Of a stretch of DNA of 34,551 bases, positions 23,904 through 31,396 are shown piece after piece. Position 1 is the stretch's first letter, and each line of letters opens with the position of its first letter. The stretch comes from Candidatus Poribacteria bacterium (GTDB lineage: Bacteria > Poribacteria > WGA-4E > WGA-3G), in NCBI GenBank assembly GCA_022821725.1, contig JAJEDB010000132.1, forward strand, positions 1 through 34,551, written 5' to 3'. The position numbers and the translations under genes are program-made. Under the pieces are notes generated by a model. The model had not been told where the DNA came from and did not search any database. It saw nothing but the letters and a program-made list of their open reading frames with translations.

Positions 23904-25292
23904 ATGGCATCAATACTGATTGTAGACGACGACCACGCACAACTGACAATTTTACAGCGGATCTTGAAACGCGAAGGGTATACAGTTGAAATCGTTGGAG
24001 ACAGCAAAGCCGCTCTGGGTAGCTTAGAAAAACAGATGTTTGACCTCGTTATCAGTGATATGTGGATGTCCTCCCGATTTGAGGGAAGGGACCTACTTCG
24101 GGAAATAAAACGGACCGATCCAGACCTACCCGTGCTTATCATGACAGCGTTTGCGGAACTCAACGATGCCGTGAATCTTGTCGCACACGAGGGAGCGTTT
24201 TACTATCTTGAGAAACCGATTCAAATTGAGGTGCTGAAACGGGAAGTGAAACACGCCTTGCAAACCCGCGGCGCGCTCCGAAGCATCGAAGCCGAAAACG
24301 ATGATACAACACCAGAAATTCGGATTGATGAAATCGTGGGTGATAGTGAAAAAATGCAGGAACTTTTCAAAGACATGACTCGGATTTTGCACCGGGGTGT
24401 TACACAAGTCCTCATCACAGGCGAAACCGGCTCTGGAAAAAGTCTTATCGCGCGTGCCCTTCACAAGCACGGTCCCCGAAAAAACAAACCCTTCATCTCG
24501 ATTAACTGTGGGGCGATCCCTGATACCCTCATTGAAAGTGAATTGTTTGGACATGAAAAGGGGGCGTTTACAGACGCATCACATCAAAAGAAGGGGCTTT
24601 TTGAGGTGGCAAACGAAGGGGTCCTCTTTCTTGATGAGATCGGGGATCTGCCGATCCAAACACAGAGTAAATTATTGCACGTCTTAGAGGAACGCGAGAT
24701 ACGGCGAATCGGTGGGACTCGGAACATTAAAGTGGATGTCTGTGTGGTCGCTGCAACGAACAAAAATCTCGTCCAAGAGGTTCGAAACAGTGCATTTCGC
24801 GAGGACCTCTATTTTCGTCTCAACGTGATCCCGCTCCATGTCCCACCCCTTCGAGAGCATCCAGAGGACATCCCGTTGCTCGTGAATTTCCTCATCCAGA
24901 AGTTCAGCAGTGAATACATAGAGGCACTCCCCAAACAGGTTACACCGCAGGCAATGTCTATGCTCAGGCGGTATCACTGGCCCGGCAACATCCGACAATT
25001 AGAAAATTATCTGCGTCGTATTTTTGTGCTTTCAGAAAATGAAGTGATTGATAAAGATGAATTGCCCCCGGAGATTTTAGACACCTCGCTTCCAGCCACG
25101 GACGTTGAATTTGACATTCCTGAGGAAGGGGTTTCGCTTGATGAAATTATCAAGGAATACGTGTGTAGTGCGTTAGCAAAAAGCAACGGCACACAGATTC
25201 AAGCGGCAAAACTCTTGGGGATTTCGCGACGTAAACTGCAGCACCGGATGCAGAAATACGGTCTTCAAAGCCAAGACTTCAAAACAGATTAA
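23904..25292 (+). CDS. Sigma-54-dependent response regulator (NtrC/ZraR type)
   Basis: 462 residues from the ATG at 23904, which has GAGGAG about 10 bases upstream; an ATG 18 bases earlier overlaps that site. The receiver domain has the acidic pocket (Asp8, Asp9), phospho-acceptor Asp52 (LVISDMWM) and Lys104 (YLEKP). The AAA+ domain has Walker A GETGSGKS (173-180), Walker B VLFLDEIGDLP and an arginine-finger region (FREDLYFRLNVIPL). The sigma-54 contact loop reads GAFTDA (220-225) instead of the usual GAFTGA. A Fis-type helix-turn-helix ends the protein (AAKLLGISRRKLQHRMQKYG). Partner of the histidine kinase just upstream. It activates sigma-54 promoters; targets unknown, glycerol or envelope genes are possible. 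Confidence 0.94.
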   Translation: MASILIVDDDHAQLTILQRILKREGYTVEIVGDSKAALGSLEKQMFDLVISDMWMSSRFEGRDLLREIKRTDPDLPVLIMTAFAELNDAVNLVAHEGAFYYLEKPIQIEVLKREVKHALQTRGALRSIEAENDDTTPEIRIDEIVGDSEKMQELFKDMTRILHRGVTQVLITGETGSGKSLIARALHKHGPRKNKPFISINCGAIPDTLIESELFGHEKGAFTDASHQKKGLFEVANEGVLFLDEIGDLPIQTQSKLLHVLEEREIRRIGGTRNIKVDVCVVAATNKNLVQEVRNSAFREDLYFRLNVIPLHVPPLREHPEDIPLLVNFLIQKFSSEYIEALPKQVTPQAMSMLRRYHWPGNIRQLENYLRRIFVLSENEVIDKDELPPEILDTSLPATDVEFDIPEEGVSLDEIIKEYVCSALAKSNGTQIQAAKLLGISRRKLQHRMQKYGLQSQDFKTD

Positions 25293-25732
25293 TACCGCGG
25301 CATCTGGGGGTCTATTTCCCGTGCCCACCGATCGATACCCCCGATCAAGCTCTTCACCGATTTGAAACCGAGCTGTTGCAAAAGAAAAGCTGCGTCAAGA
25401 CTACGCATACCCCAGTGACAATAAACCACGACCTCTACCCCTGGGGTAATTTCGTGACAACGCCTTGGCAATTCCCCGAACGGAATCCATACAGCCCCCT
25501 CAAGATGAACCATCTGATACTCCCATTCTTCCCGAACATCCAATAAAACGAAGGGAGTGTCACTGCCCATCATGTCCTTCAGCTGATTCGGCGCAATAGC
25601 ATACGCGTCCGTCTCTAACGGAAGAATCGCCTCCGCTACGCTGGGTGCCACCTTCGGCAACTTCCGATCTCGCAAATCTCCGAGATACCGTCGCCAGATA
25701 CTTTTTACTGCTTTTTGGATATGATTGAACAT
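25289..25732 (-). CDS. Rhodanese-domain protein
   Basis: Sulfurtransferase-type single rhodanese domain in residues 45-147. DTPFVLLDVREEWEYQMVHLEGAVWIPFGELP is the CH2A-like front motif (only the core LLDVREEWEY is diagnostic), and the active-site loop is CHWGMRS with catalytic Cys105. GGIDRWAREIDPQMPRY is the normal end. About 40 residues of basic, unassigned sequence precede the domain. The stop codon overlaps that of the convergent response regulator by 4 bases, and the gene lies 53 bases downstream of the TonB receptor on the same strand. Substrate unknown. Confidence 0.88.
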   Translation of the reverse strand: MFNHIQKAVKSIWRRYLGDLRDRKLPKVAPSVAEAILPLETDAYAIAPNQLKDMMGSDTPFVLLDVREEWEYQMVHLEGAVWIPFGELPRRCHEITPGVEVVVYCHWGMRSLDAAFLLQQLGFKSVKSLIGGIDRWAREIDPQMPRY

Positions 25733-25785
25733 TTTTAGTAGGTATCGGTTATCGATTTTATAGTCAAAACCACAGGTGCCTATGC

Positions 25786-27945
25786 TCAGAATGTTACCGT
25801 AACCCCTAATGTAGGGACAATCGGGAAGAGAGGCTCTTCTTCAATCGCGCATCCGATAACAGCGTCTGTCCCTTCATCGCGCAATTGACTAAACGCATAC
25901 TGGTCCAAATTGCTATGGTTATACAGGTTCAATATTTGAAAATACCAAGACAACTCCCAGCGTCGATACGGACTCCGCTTGGTAATCCGAAAATCGAGAC
26001 TGTGGTAGGCAGGCATCCGTGCCGAGTATATCTCACCAAACTGCCGATCACAGACAATACCCCCGTCAGGTAACCGAACTTCTTTGTGAATGAGAGGGGT
26101 TCTCGGCTCACCTGTATAGAAACGCCAACTCAGATAGAGATACCACGTCGGTGCGAACTGATAATTGCTGCTGATAGCGAAAGAGTGCCGTCGATCGTGC
26201 TGACGGAAGCGTGTCGCGCCATTCGCGATCTCTTCTGCGATCCCAAACGCATAGCCGAGTGTCCACGTCAAACGGTTTGAGACGACATGGGTCATGAACA
26301 CATCAACGCCTCTCGCATCACCGGATTCAGGTGAGCTGAAAACCTGATTCTGTCTGCCAAACTCACGGAGCCGTCCAACAAGATTATCAAAAGTATTGTA
26401 ATAGCCTTCAACACGCACTAAGAAACTATCAACAGGCGTATATTCCACCCCGAGGATGTAATGCACGGCTTGCTCCGCCCGTCCGACCGTTTCAATGCCA
26501 TCCTCCACCGGAATCCCCATCAGGTGAACGGGTTGGTGATAGATACCCCAAGCCCCGCGCAAGACGAGACTTTTCGTCGGTTTCACGGCAAGTGCGACGC
26601 GGGGTCCTATTTCATACCGCTGAATACCTTCCTCTCGATACTGCTGGTAGACGTAGTGTCCCCCGACATTGAGCGCGAGTTTGGAGTGGAGCTGCCATTC
26701 ATCTTGGAGAAATAGATTGAATTCGCTCCCCTTATCGTCAATATCCGCGAGAATTGGCTTATAGACGTTTATCCCTGGCTGCCGTTCCTGAACATCGTAT
26801 TGATACTTCGCAGTCAACCACCGCCACGTGGCACCACTGCGGAGCGTGTGTTTGTCAAAAAGGGTTGCTGTCAGTTCGGCTTTCGTGCCGAAGAACCCGA
26901 AATTGCGATTATCGACATCTGCTTTCCCCGTCATTCTGTCCTGACTGGAGGTGCCAGCAAAAACGAAAAGGTCCGTCCAATATGAATCCCCAAAGAGATG
27001 TCGCCACTTCGCCCAAGTTGTCGAATTGTCGTATCGGGAATCTAAATTGTTATCTATGTCGTCTACACGAATCCGGTTCGTATCCCAACCGTATAAACCG
27101 TTTAAGGTGACCGTATCTGTCGGTGTAACGTGATAGGTTAATTTGCTATAAATGTCAGCGTATTGGGGTTTATAGTTCTCATCGACATCCATGAGCATGA
27201 GAATCAGATCAATATACCCACGACGGGCGGACAGAAGCCAACTCCCTTTTTTTGAAAGGGGTCCCTCCAGTGTAGCGGTTGCGTTAATTAAGTCCACGCC
27301 AAAATTAGCAGAGAATTTCTCAGTATTTGGTGTCCTGGTCGTGATGTCAAAGACACCGGACATCTTTTCGCCGTATTCCGCAGGAAATCCGCCTATCAAT
27401 AGATTGGTGTTCTGAATGAGACCCAAACCTATCAGTGAGATCGCGCCCCCGAAGTCTTGGAGGTGATAGGGGTTATAGAGTTCCATCCCATCTAATCTCA
27501 CTGAAATATCGTCTTTCTCTCCGCCACGCACACTGAACCGCGTGCTATAATCGCTCGAAGCCACCCCCGGGAAGATATGACCTGCGCGCATGACGTCGTT
27601 ATCAATCAGCGGAAACCGTTCGATCTCCTGTTTGGAGAGCGAAATTTTCGCCGATGCCCCATCGTAAATCGTAAAACGACCGGGTGTTACAACAATTTTC
27701 TCCAATTGCACAGGCGCAGCATCATCCTCCGCGAAAGCAGTGAACGTGCCTATCCCTGCCAAAAACAGCGTATAAAAAACCAAATACACTGTTATGGAGT
27801 GTCGGTCACAAGAGGGTGTTTTTGCTTGGAGGTTTCCCTTCGCTAAACGAAAACCTCTGTAAGGGTTGGGTGACCCAACCCCTACGACAACTGAAAGGTT
27901 TTTTCGCAAGAAAAAACCGAACCGAGAACCACTAAGACTGAACAT
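25786..27945 (-). CDS. TonB-dependent outer-membrane receptor
   Basis: Takes up a ligand across the outer membrane with energy from TonB. QLEKIVVTPGRF is a TonB-box-like start, followed by a plug domain (residues about 85-190, including DNDVMRAGHIFPGVASSDYSTRFSVRGGEKDDISVRLDGMELYNPYHL, read here by its core SVRGGEKDDISVRLDG) and a beta-barrel ending in an aromatic residue (LGVTVTF). 719 residues from the ATG at 27945, which has GAGGTG 6 bases upstream; a GTG 9 bases earlier is also possible. The signal peptide (VYLVFYTLFLAGIGTFTAFA) lies unusually far in, near residue 52. A GTAG palindrome is embedded in the preceding in-frame sequence. A GTG just before YLVFYT could be an alternative start. 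Substrate not predictable. Confidence 0.88.
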   Translation of the reverse strand: MFSLSGSRFGFFLRKNLSVVVGVGSPNPYRGFRLAKGNLQAKTPSCDRHSITVYLVFYTLFLAGIGTFTAFAEDDAAPVQLEKIVVTPGRFTIYDGASAKISLSKQEIERFPLIDNDVMRAGHIFPGVASSDYSTRFSVRGGEKDDISVRLDGMELYNPYHLQDFGGAISLIGLGLIQNTNLLIGGFPAEYGEKMSGVFDITTRTPNTEKFSANFGVDLINATATLEGPLSKKGSWLLSARRGYIDLILMLMDVDENYKPQYADIYSKLTYHVTPTDTVTLNGLYGWDTNRIRVDDIDNNLDSRYDNSTTWAKWRHLFGDSYWTDLFVFAGTSSQDRMTGKADVDNRNFGFFGTKAELTATLFDKHTLRSGATWRWLTAKYQYDVQERQPGINVYKPILADIDDKGSEFNLFLQDEWQLHSKLALNVGGHYVYQQYREEGIQRYEIGPRVALAVKPTKSLVLRGAWGIYHQPVHLMGIPVEDGIETVGRAEQAVHYILGVEYTPVDSFLVRVEGYYNTFDNLVGRLREFGRQNQVFSSPESGDARGVDVFMTHVVSNRLTWTLGYAFGIAEEIANGATRFRQHDRRHSFAISSNYQFAPTWYLYLSWRFYTGEPRTPLIHKEVRLPDGGIVCDRQFGEIYSARMPAYHSLDFRITKRSPYRRWELSWYFQILNLYNHSNLDQYAFSQLRDEGTDAVIGCAIEEEPLFPIVPTLGVTVTF
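27863..27885 (-). repeat. GTAG-headed palindrome inside the 5' end of the TonB receptor gene
   Basis: A perfect palindrome of 9-bp arms around one base (27863-27881), with GTAG at its head on the minus strand (27885-27882). It is read in frame as VVGVGSPNPYRG in the receptor N-terminus. A second hairpin, GGTTTTTTC-GCAA-GAAAAAACC (27897-27918), lies beside it. Confidence 0.7.
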
Positions 27946-28009
27946 GCAGTTCACCTCACAAGCTTAAATCTGTCGGTTCTAATGTATAAGATTTACGCAT
28001 GCCACTCTT

Positions 28010-28046
28010 TTGTAGCACAAGAGACCAACGGTTTCCTATGCTACAA
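28010..28046. repeat. Inverted repeat TTGTAGCA ... TGCTACAA
   Basis: Eight-base perfect arms (28010-28017 and 28039-28046), both containing GTAG/CTAC, with a 21-base centre. It sits about 65 bases upstream of the TonB receptor start. Could be another member of the GTAG class or an operator. Confidence 0.5.
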
Positions 28047-28077
28047 GTGCCAACTTATTTTTAGCATCTACTATAAT

Positions 28078-28268
28078 AGGACTTACGCAGCTTGCTCATT
28101 TTCGTGTGATCTTTGGTTCGTAGTAGCGCAATTCATTGCGCATTCTTGGGTTCTGAACAATTAATTTCGTCTTCGTGTGATCTTTGGTTCGTAGTAGCGC
28201 AATTCATTGCGCATTCTTGGGTTCTGAACAATTAATTTCGTCGCAGGATACAAATTTGAGTAAGTCCT
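28078..28268. mobile_element. MITE-like element with 9-bp terminal inverted repeats enclosing a 71-bp tandem duplication
   Basis: AGGACTTAC (28078-28086) and GTAAGTCCT (28260-28268) are perfect inverted termini, flanked on both sides by TATA-like bases. Inside are two identical 71-base units (28101-28171 and 28172-28242). There is no coding potential. It separates the TonB receptor leader from the antitoxin-like gene. Confidence 0.65.
28101..28242 (+). repeat. Perfect 71-bp tandem repeat, two copies, each with a GTAG hairpin
   Basis: The units 28101-28171 and 28172-28242 are base-for-base identical. Each contains GGTTCGTAGTAG followed by the hairpin GCGCAAT-TC-ATTGCGC (28126-28141 in the first copy, 28197-28212 in the second). 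Identity implies a recent duplication. Confidence 0.9.
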
Positions 28269-28280
28269 GTATAAAACAAA

Positions 28281-28559
28281 TCAGTATTGAATCACTTCAC
28301 ATTCATCAATAAAATCTCCTGTTTGCCATTCGGTCCGTTCGTTGGCAGTCTGTTCATAATGTGCCTTCATCTGTTCCGCTTGCTGTGATAGCAAAGTTTG
28401 CTGTTCTTCTACAGAAAGTTTCATGAACGCTGCCTGTGGAGACTGAGGTTCTACCTCTTTCGTAACCAGTTCAAGTAAGAAATGATACGCGAGGGGTAAC
28501 TTGGTTTCCGGAAGTTTTTCGACTAACTGCTGAACCTGGGTGTATGTTATAGTTTCCAT
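28281..28559 (-). CDS. Small antitoxin-like protein, no toxin partner seen
   Basis: 92 residues from the ATG at 28559, preceded by AAGGAG at 6 bases. ETITYTQVQQLVEKLPETKLPLAYHFLLELV resembles the N-terminal helix pair of small acidic proteins found upstream of toxins in cyanobacteria and related genomes (DUF2281-like or similar; only a resemblance). A Gln-rich middle (LSVEEQQTLLSQQAEQM) is followed by an acidic end. Normally a toxin gene would follow within a few bases. Here the MITE-like repeat begins 13 bases after the stop, so the toxin may have been lost or the protein may act otherwise. Confidence 0.6.
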   Translation of the reverse strand: METITYTQVQQLVEKLPETKLPLAYHFLLELVTKEVEPQSPQAAFMKLSVEEQQTLLSQQAEQMKAHYEQTANERTEWQTGDFIDECEVIQY

Positions 28560-28583
28560 GTATCTCTCCTTGATCTTCCTCAT

Positions 28584-29048
28584 GATAGTAGAAATGATTG
28601 CTAAAAAAAATAGCAGGATTGTATTTTAAGGTATGACGAAATTATACCATATTTGATCAGAGTGGTCAAGAGAAAGGAACAATTGACACAGGGGTATTCA
28701 ATTGTAGGTTTTGCGTATCATATTTTCACAGGTGTTAATCCTTTCAGATTTCTTATTTTTATACCATTTTTCCTTGCTTTTTACACGCCTATTCTGTAAA
28801 ATTAGTATCAGACCAAACTAACATTCCCGCAGGACTATGGGTATCCCATTATCTAATGCAAATTGGGTATGTTGGTTTGGTCACCAGGGATGCCCACTTT
28901 CCTTTTAAGCGGGTATCACCGGGACTTTATTACTTTTGCGTGACGGCAGGGGATCCCTCATGGATACGGATCATGAAGGCACACGTGCGCGGCATCGGAT
29001 AGGGGCATAAGGGGGTTGATTAACTGCAACTAAAAATCTGTAGAAATG
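28584..29048. other. Intergenic region left of IS607 copy 2, no gene seen
   Basis: A 465-bp stretch with no convincing ORF. The first 200 bases are A/T-rich. A long hairpin lies at 28811-28882 (listed separately), and the last 160 bases are G-rich, with several GGG runs. The remainder shows nothing recognisable and may be decayed sequence. Confidence 0.5.
28811..28882. other. Long hairpin, possibly a structured RNA or a remnant of a mobile element
   Basis: The arms GACCAAACTAACAT (28811-28824) and ATGTTGGTTTGGTC (28869-28882) pair over 14 bp with one G-U. A nested 5-bp hairpin ATGGG/CCCAT (28837-28849) lies inside. No T-tract follows, so it is not a simple terminator. Function unknown. Confidence 0.45.
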
Positions 29049-29060
29049 TATGTTTTTCTA

Positions 29061-29090
29061 TTGATTTAATATAATCTTTTGTGCTATAAT
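29061..29090 (+). promoter_or_regulatory. Promoter of tnpA (copy 2), probably leaderless
   Basis: TTGATT (29061-29066), 18 bases, perfect TATAAT (29085-29090), then six bases to the ATG at 29097. The start codon coincides with the expected transcription start. No ribosome binding site is present. Confidence 0.6.
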
Positions 29091-29096
29091 ACCTAT

Positions 29097-29681
29097 ATGA
29101 AATATTATAGTGCGAAAGAAGCTGCGAAGATTTTAGATTACACCCCCCATCATCTTCGTGAACTTGAGAAACAGGGGAAGATCGCTTGTATCCGGACAGC
29201 AGGCGGACATAGGAGATACGATGTCGAGTCGTTCATCAAAGCCAAATCCCAACCAGATGCTTTTGCTACCGTATGCTACTGCCGAGTCTCCTCCGCAAAA
29301 CAAAGAGATGACCTCGAAAGGCAGGTCAACCTCATGCGAAGCCTCTATCCCGATGCTGAAGTTATCCGAGATATTGGAAGTGGACTCAATGAAAAAAGAC
29401 GAGGCTACCGGTCCCTATTGGACAGACTTCTCGCGGGTGATAAGCTCCAACTTGTTATTGCCCATCGGGATCGACTCTGTCGGTTCGGCATTGGAACGAT
29501 ACAATACTTGGTGGAACAAAACGGTGGAGAACTCGTGGTTCTCGACAAGTCTGTTCACAGTCCCAGCGAAGAACTTACCGCTGATCTACTCTCAATCCTC
29601 CATGTCTTCAGTTGCCGAATGCCCGGGCTCCGCAGATACCGTGACGCTATCTCGCAAGATTCCACTCTCACTCACACGTGA
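29097..29681 (+). CDS. tnpA: IS607-type serine recombinase TnpA, copy 2
   Basis: 194 residues from the ATG at 29097; an upstream in-frame TTG at 29079 would lie inside the promoter. MerR-like helix-turn-helix at 1-45 (SAKEAAKILDYTPHHLRELE, RTAGGHRRYD). The resolvase domain has Ser65 in CYCRVSSAKQRDDLERQ as the probable nucleophile, and VIAHRDRLCRFG and YLVEQNGGELVVLD as further family blocks. Overlaps tnpB by 41 bases. Clearly homologous to copy 1, but with many substitutions across the whole length. Confidence 0.94.
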   Translation: MKYYSAKEAAKILDYTPHHLRELEKQGKIACIRTAGGHRRYDVESFIKAKSQPDAFATVCYCRVSSAKQRDDLERQVNLMRSLYPDAEVIRDIGSGLNEKRRGYRSLLDRLLAGDKLQLVIAHRDRLCRFGIGTIQYLVEQNGGELVVLDKSVHSPSEELTADLLSILHVFSCRMPGLRRYRDAISQDSTLTHT

Positions 29682-30807
29682 CCAGAAGAAAACACTTCGT
29701 TTCTGGGCGGCAGGAAAACGAGCGGCATATAACGAGGCACTCAAGTTTTTCCAACGCCATAAAGGGAAAATGCCGTATTGGTCGGGCGTAAAGGCGAAAC
29801 TCATCCGTCAACTTCCAAATTGCTATAAGGGAGTGCCGTATCAAATCAAAGGCGATGCCATTCGTGAAGCATGGCAAGCCGTCAAGAATGCGAAGATGCG
29901 AGGAAAACAAACTGGCGAATATCAAAACCTTCGCTTTCAGAGCCGTCGGATGCCGCCCCAATCGCTTTTTATACCTTCTTCGGCTATTCACCCAAGCGGC
30001 ATATATCCACGTATCCTTGGCGAACTTCAATATACTGAAGAACTCCCTGCTAAGTTTCATGAGAGACGTGGCAAAGGCATTCCGAAACCGGTAGATGAAA
30101 TCCAAGACTCCCGCTTACTTTATGAAGATGGCAACTACTATTTGTGCGTCACCTACACAGAAACGAAAAACGGAACGCCTACCGGAGTGATGCGAGTTGT
30201 TGCATTAGACCCCGGTGTTCGGGAGTTTTTGACTTATTTTTCAGAGACCGGGTTCGGCTGGCTTGGAACACAAGCTATCAACCGCATTCAACGTCTCTGT
30301 TCACACCTTGACCGTTTGCTTTCTCGTATAGCGACCTGCACCCTCAGACGAAAAAAGCGAACGATGCGCCGTGCTGCGAATCAGATCCGCAAGCGTATTA
30401 GATGTCTCGTCAAGGAGTTACACTGCAAACTGGTGCATTTTCTTGTCTCAAACTTCGATGTTATTCTTCTCCCATCTTTTGATACCTCACAGATGACACA
30501 ACGCAGAAGTCGGCGTATCCGAAAGAAGTCTGTCCGTCAAATGTTGACACTCTCCCATTACAAATTCAAACAACGCTTACTTAACAAAGCAAAGCAACTT
30601 GGGAAGGAAGTCTTTATCGTCAACGAGGCATATACTTCAAAAACAGTCTCTTGGACAGGTGAGGAAAAGAAGAAACTTGGCGGTTCTAAAATCATCACTG
30701 CCAAAAATGGCAAGTCTATGCATCGGGATTTGAACGGCGCGCGTGGTATCCTTGTTAGGTTTCTAACCTGGCACCACGCTTTGCATGATGAAGCCTGCTG
30801 CACATAA
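29641..30807 (+). CDS. tnpB: TnpB RNA-guided nuclease, copy 2, with rearranged RuvC site and no zinc ribbon
   Basis: 388 residues from the GTG at 29641, which sits in the same GATACCGTGAC context as the start in copy 1. RuvC-I Asp190 (VVALDPGVREF) and RuvC-III Asp363 (MHRDLNGARGI) are intact. The RuvC-II Glu position is Pro278 (ILLPSFDTSQM), and Glu329 (NEAYTSKTVSWTGE) lies 51 residues further, exactly as in copy 1. The zinc-ribbon cysteines are again absent (TVSWTG; no Cys before MHRD). The C-terminal 15 residues after RGILVRF differ from copy 1. In copy 2 a His replaces the first Asp of the DRD motif, which points to the second Asp as the catalytic one. Confidence 0.88.
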   Translation: MTLSRKIPLSLTRDQKKTLRFWAAGKRAAYNEALKFFQRHKGKMPYWSGVKAKLIRQLPNCYKGVPYQIKGDAIREAWQAVKNAKMRGKQTGEYQNLRFQSRRMPPQSLFIPSSAIHPSGIYPRILGELQYTEELPAKFHERRGKGIPKPVDEIQDSRLLYEDGNYYLCVTYTETKNGTPTGVMRVVALDPGVREFLTYFSETGFGWLGTQAINRIQRLCSHLDRLLSRIATCTLRRKKRTMRRAANQIRKRIRCLVKELHCKLVHFLVSNFDVILLPSFDTSQMTQRRSRRIRKKSVRQMLTLSHYKFKQRLLNKAKQLGKEVFIVNEAYTSKTVSWTGEEKKKLGGSKIITAKNGKSMHRDLNGARGILVRFLTWHHALHDEACCT

Positions 30808-30896
30808 TGTGTAGTTGCAAAACCGTAGATCCGAAACGATAGGCAGTTGACCTATCGCAAACGTCCAAACTCTGTTTCTACAGATATGTTCGGAAA
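30808..30896 (+). ncRNA. Putative omega (guide) RNA 3' scaffold at the right end of IS607 copy 2
   Basis: After the tnpB stop a perfect 7-bp hairpin CGATAGG/CCTATCG (30837-30857) is followed, 17 bases later, by the right-end motif 30875-30896, identical to copy 1 at 17 of 22 positions (TTTC, AGATAT and CGGAAA blocks kept). The RNA probably extends upstream into the tnpB 3' end. A guide would start near 30897. Confidence 0.5.
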
Positions 30897-30926
30897 TCTA
30901 CAGGTTTAATTCATCGGTGTATCTAT

Positions 30927-31109
30927 GTGGAAACTTGGGTATACCGGATCATCGGTTTCTTTGGAGTGATCGTCTTTAGTGTAATGGCACTGGGAGCCAT
31001 CCGTTACCTTATCTATCTGTTGGTAGGTAGGGAGCTTCTGGGAGATGTGCTTGTTAGGGGACTCTATCGAGGCTTGAAAAGGCTCTATCGCTATATTCGG
31101 AAGAACTGA
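30927..31109 (+). CDS. Possible small membrane protein
   Basis: 60 residues from a GTG, with one or two hydrophobic helices (YRIIGFFGVIVFSVMALGAI and YLIYLLVGRELL) and a basic Arg/Lys/Tyr-rich tail. No family recognised. There is no good ribosome binding site, and the frame begins about 30 bases after the IS607 right end, so it could be the 3' remainder of a gene cut by the insertion. Composition looks protein-like but evidence is limited. Confidence 0.4.
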   Translation: METWVYRIIGFFGVIVFSVMALGAIRYLIYLLVGRELLGDVLVRGLYRGLKRLYRYIRKN

Positions 31110-31142
31110 AAAAAAACGGGTTGCAAATCAATACAACCCCGT
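31108..31142 (-). terminator. Rho-independent terminator downstream of the type III Res gene
   Basis: Read on the minus strand, ACGGGGTTG (31142-31134) pairs with CAACCCGT (31123-31116) with one bulged base, followed by a run of eight T (31115-31108). It lies about 255 bases after the Res stop, beyond a repeat pair. Confidence 0.65.
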
Positions 31143-31180
31143 AATGCTCCATCCATTTTCAAATTAGGGAGTGTATTTTG

Positions 31181-31252
31181 GTTTGTAGTAGGGAAACCAT
31201 TTATTGCCCGTTGTTGACGTGGAGACGTGCGATGAATCGCACTACTACGAAC
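31181..31252. repeat. Inverted pair of GTAG repeats (BIME-like)
   Basis: GTTTGTAGTAG (31181-31191) and CTACTACGAAC (31242-31252) face each other. The right unit contains the hairpin GTGCGAT-GA-ATCGCAC (31227-31242). It is the same family as the 71-bp units at 28101, with compensating stem changes. A short ORF read through it (31204-31404) is not considered real. Confidence 0.7.
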
Positions 31253-31396
31253 CCACCCTCAAGTCTAAGAGGGACAAGGCAAGGAGGCGCGGAATTTTCA
31301 TAGAATTGTTTTTGCACATTTCGGTATCAATTAGGACACAATCGCTCTGTTCGCGAAAATCGTCAATGTGCTCGTCAAAAATGGTGTGGTCAATTG

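Larger units (their letters stand above)
29049..30896 (+). mobile_element. IS607-family insertion sequence, copy 2 (tnpA + tnpB)
   Basis: Limits were defined as for copy 1: the left motif TATGTTTTTCT starts at 29049 (48 bases before tnpA), and the shared right-end motif finishes at 30896. Gene organisation, promoter geometry and right-end structure match copy 1, but the proteins differ throughout. Outer boundaries are uncertain by about 20 bases. Confidence 0.8.

Noticed and set aside
28101..28242. Possible short CRISPR-like array
   Set aside because: Only two directly adjoining identical units, no spacers and no cas genes nearby.
28837..28849. Short hairpin as an independent terminator
   Set aside because: Five base pairs only and no T-tract; it is better seen as part of the larger hairpin.
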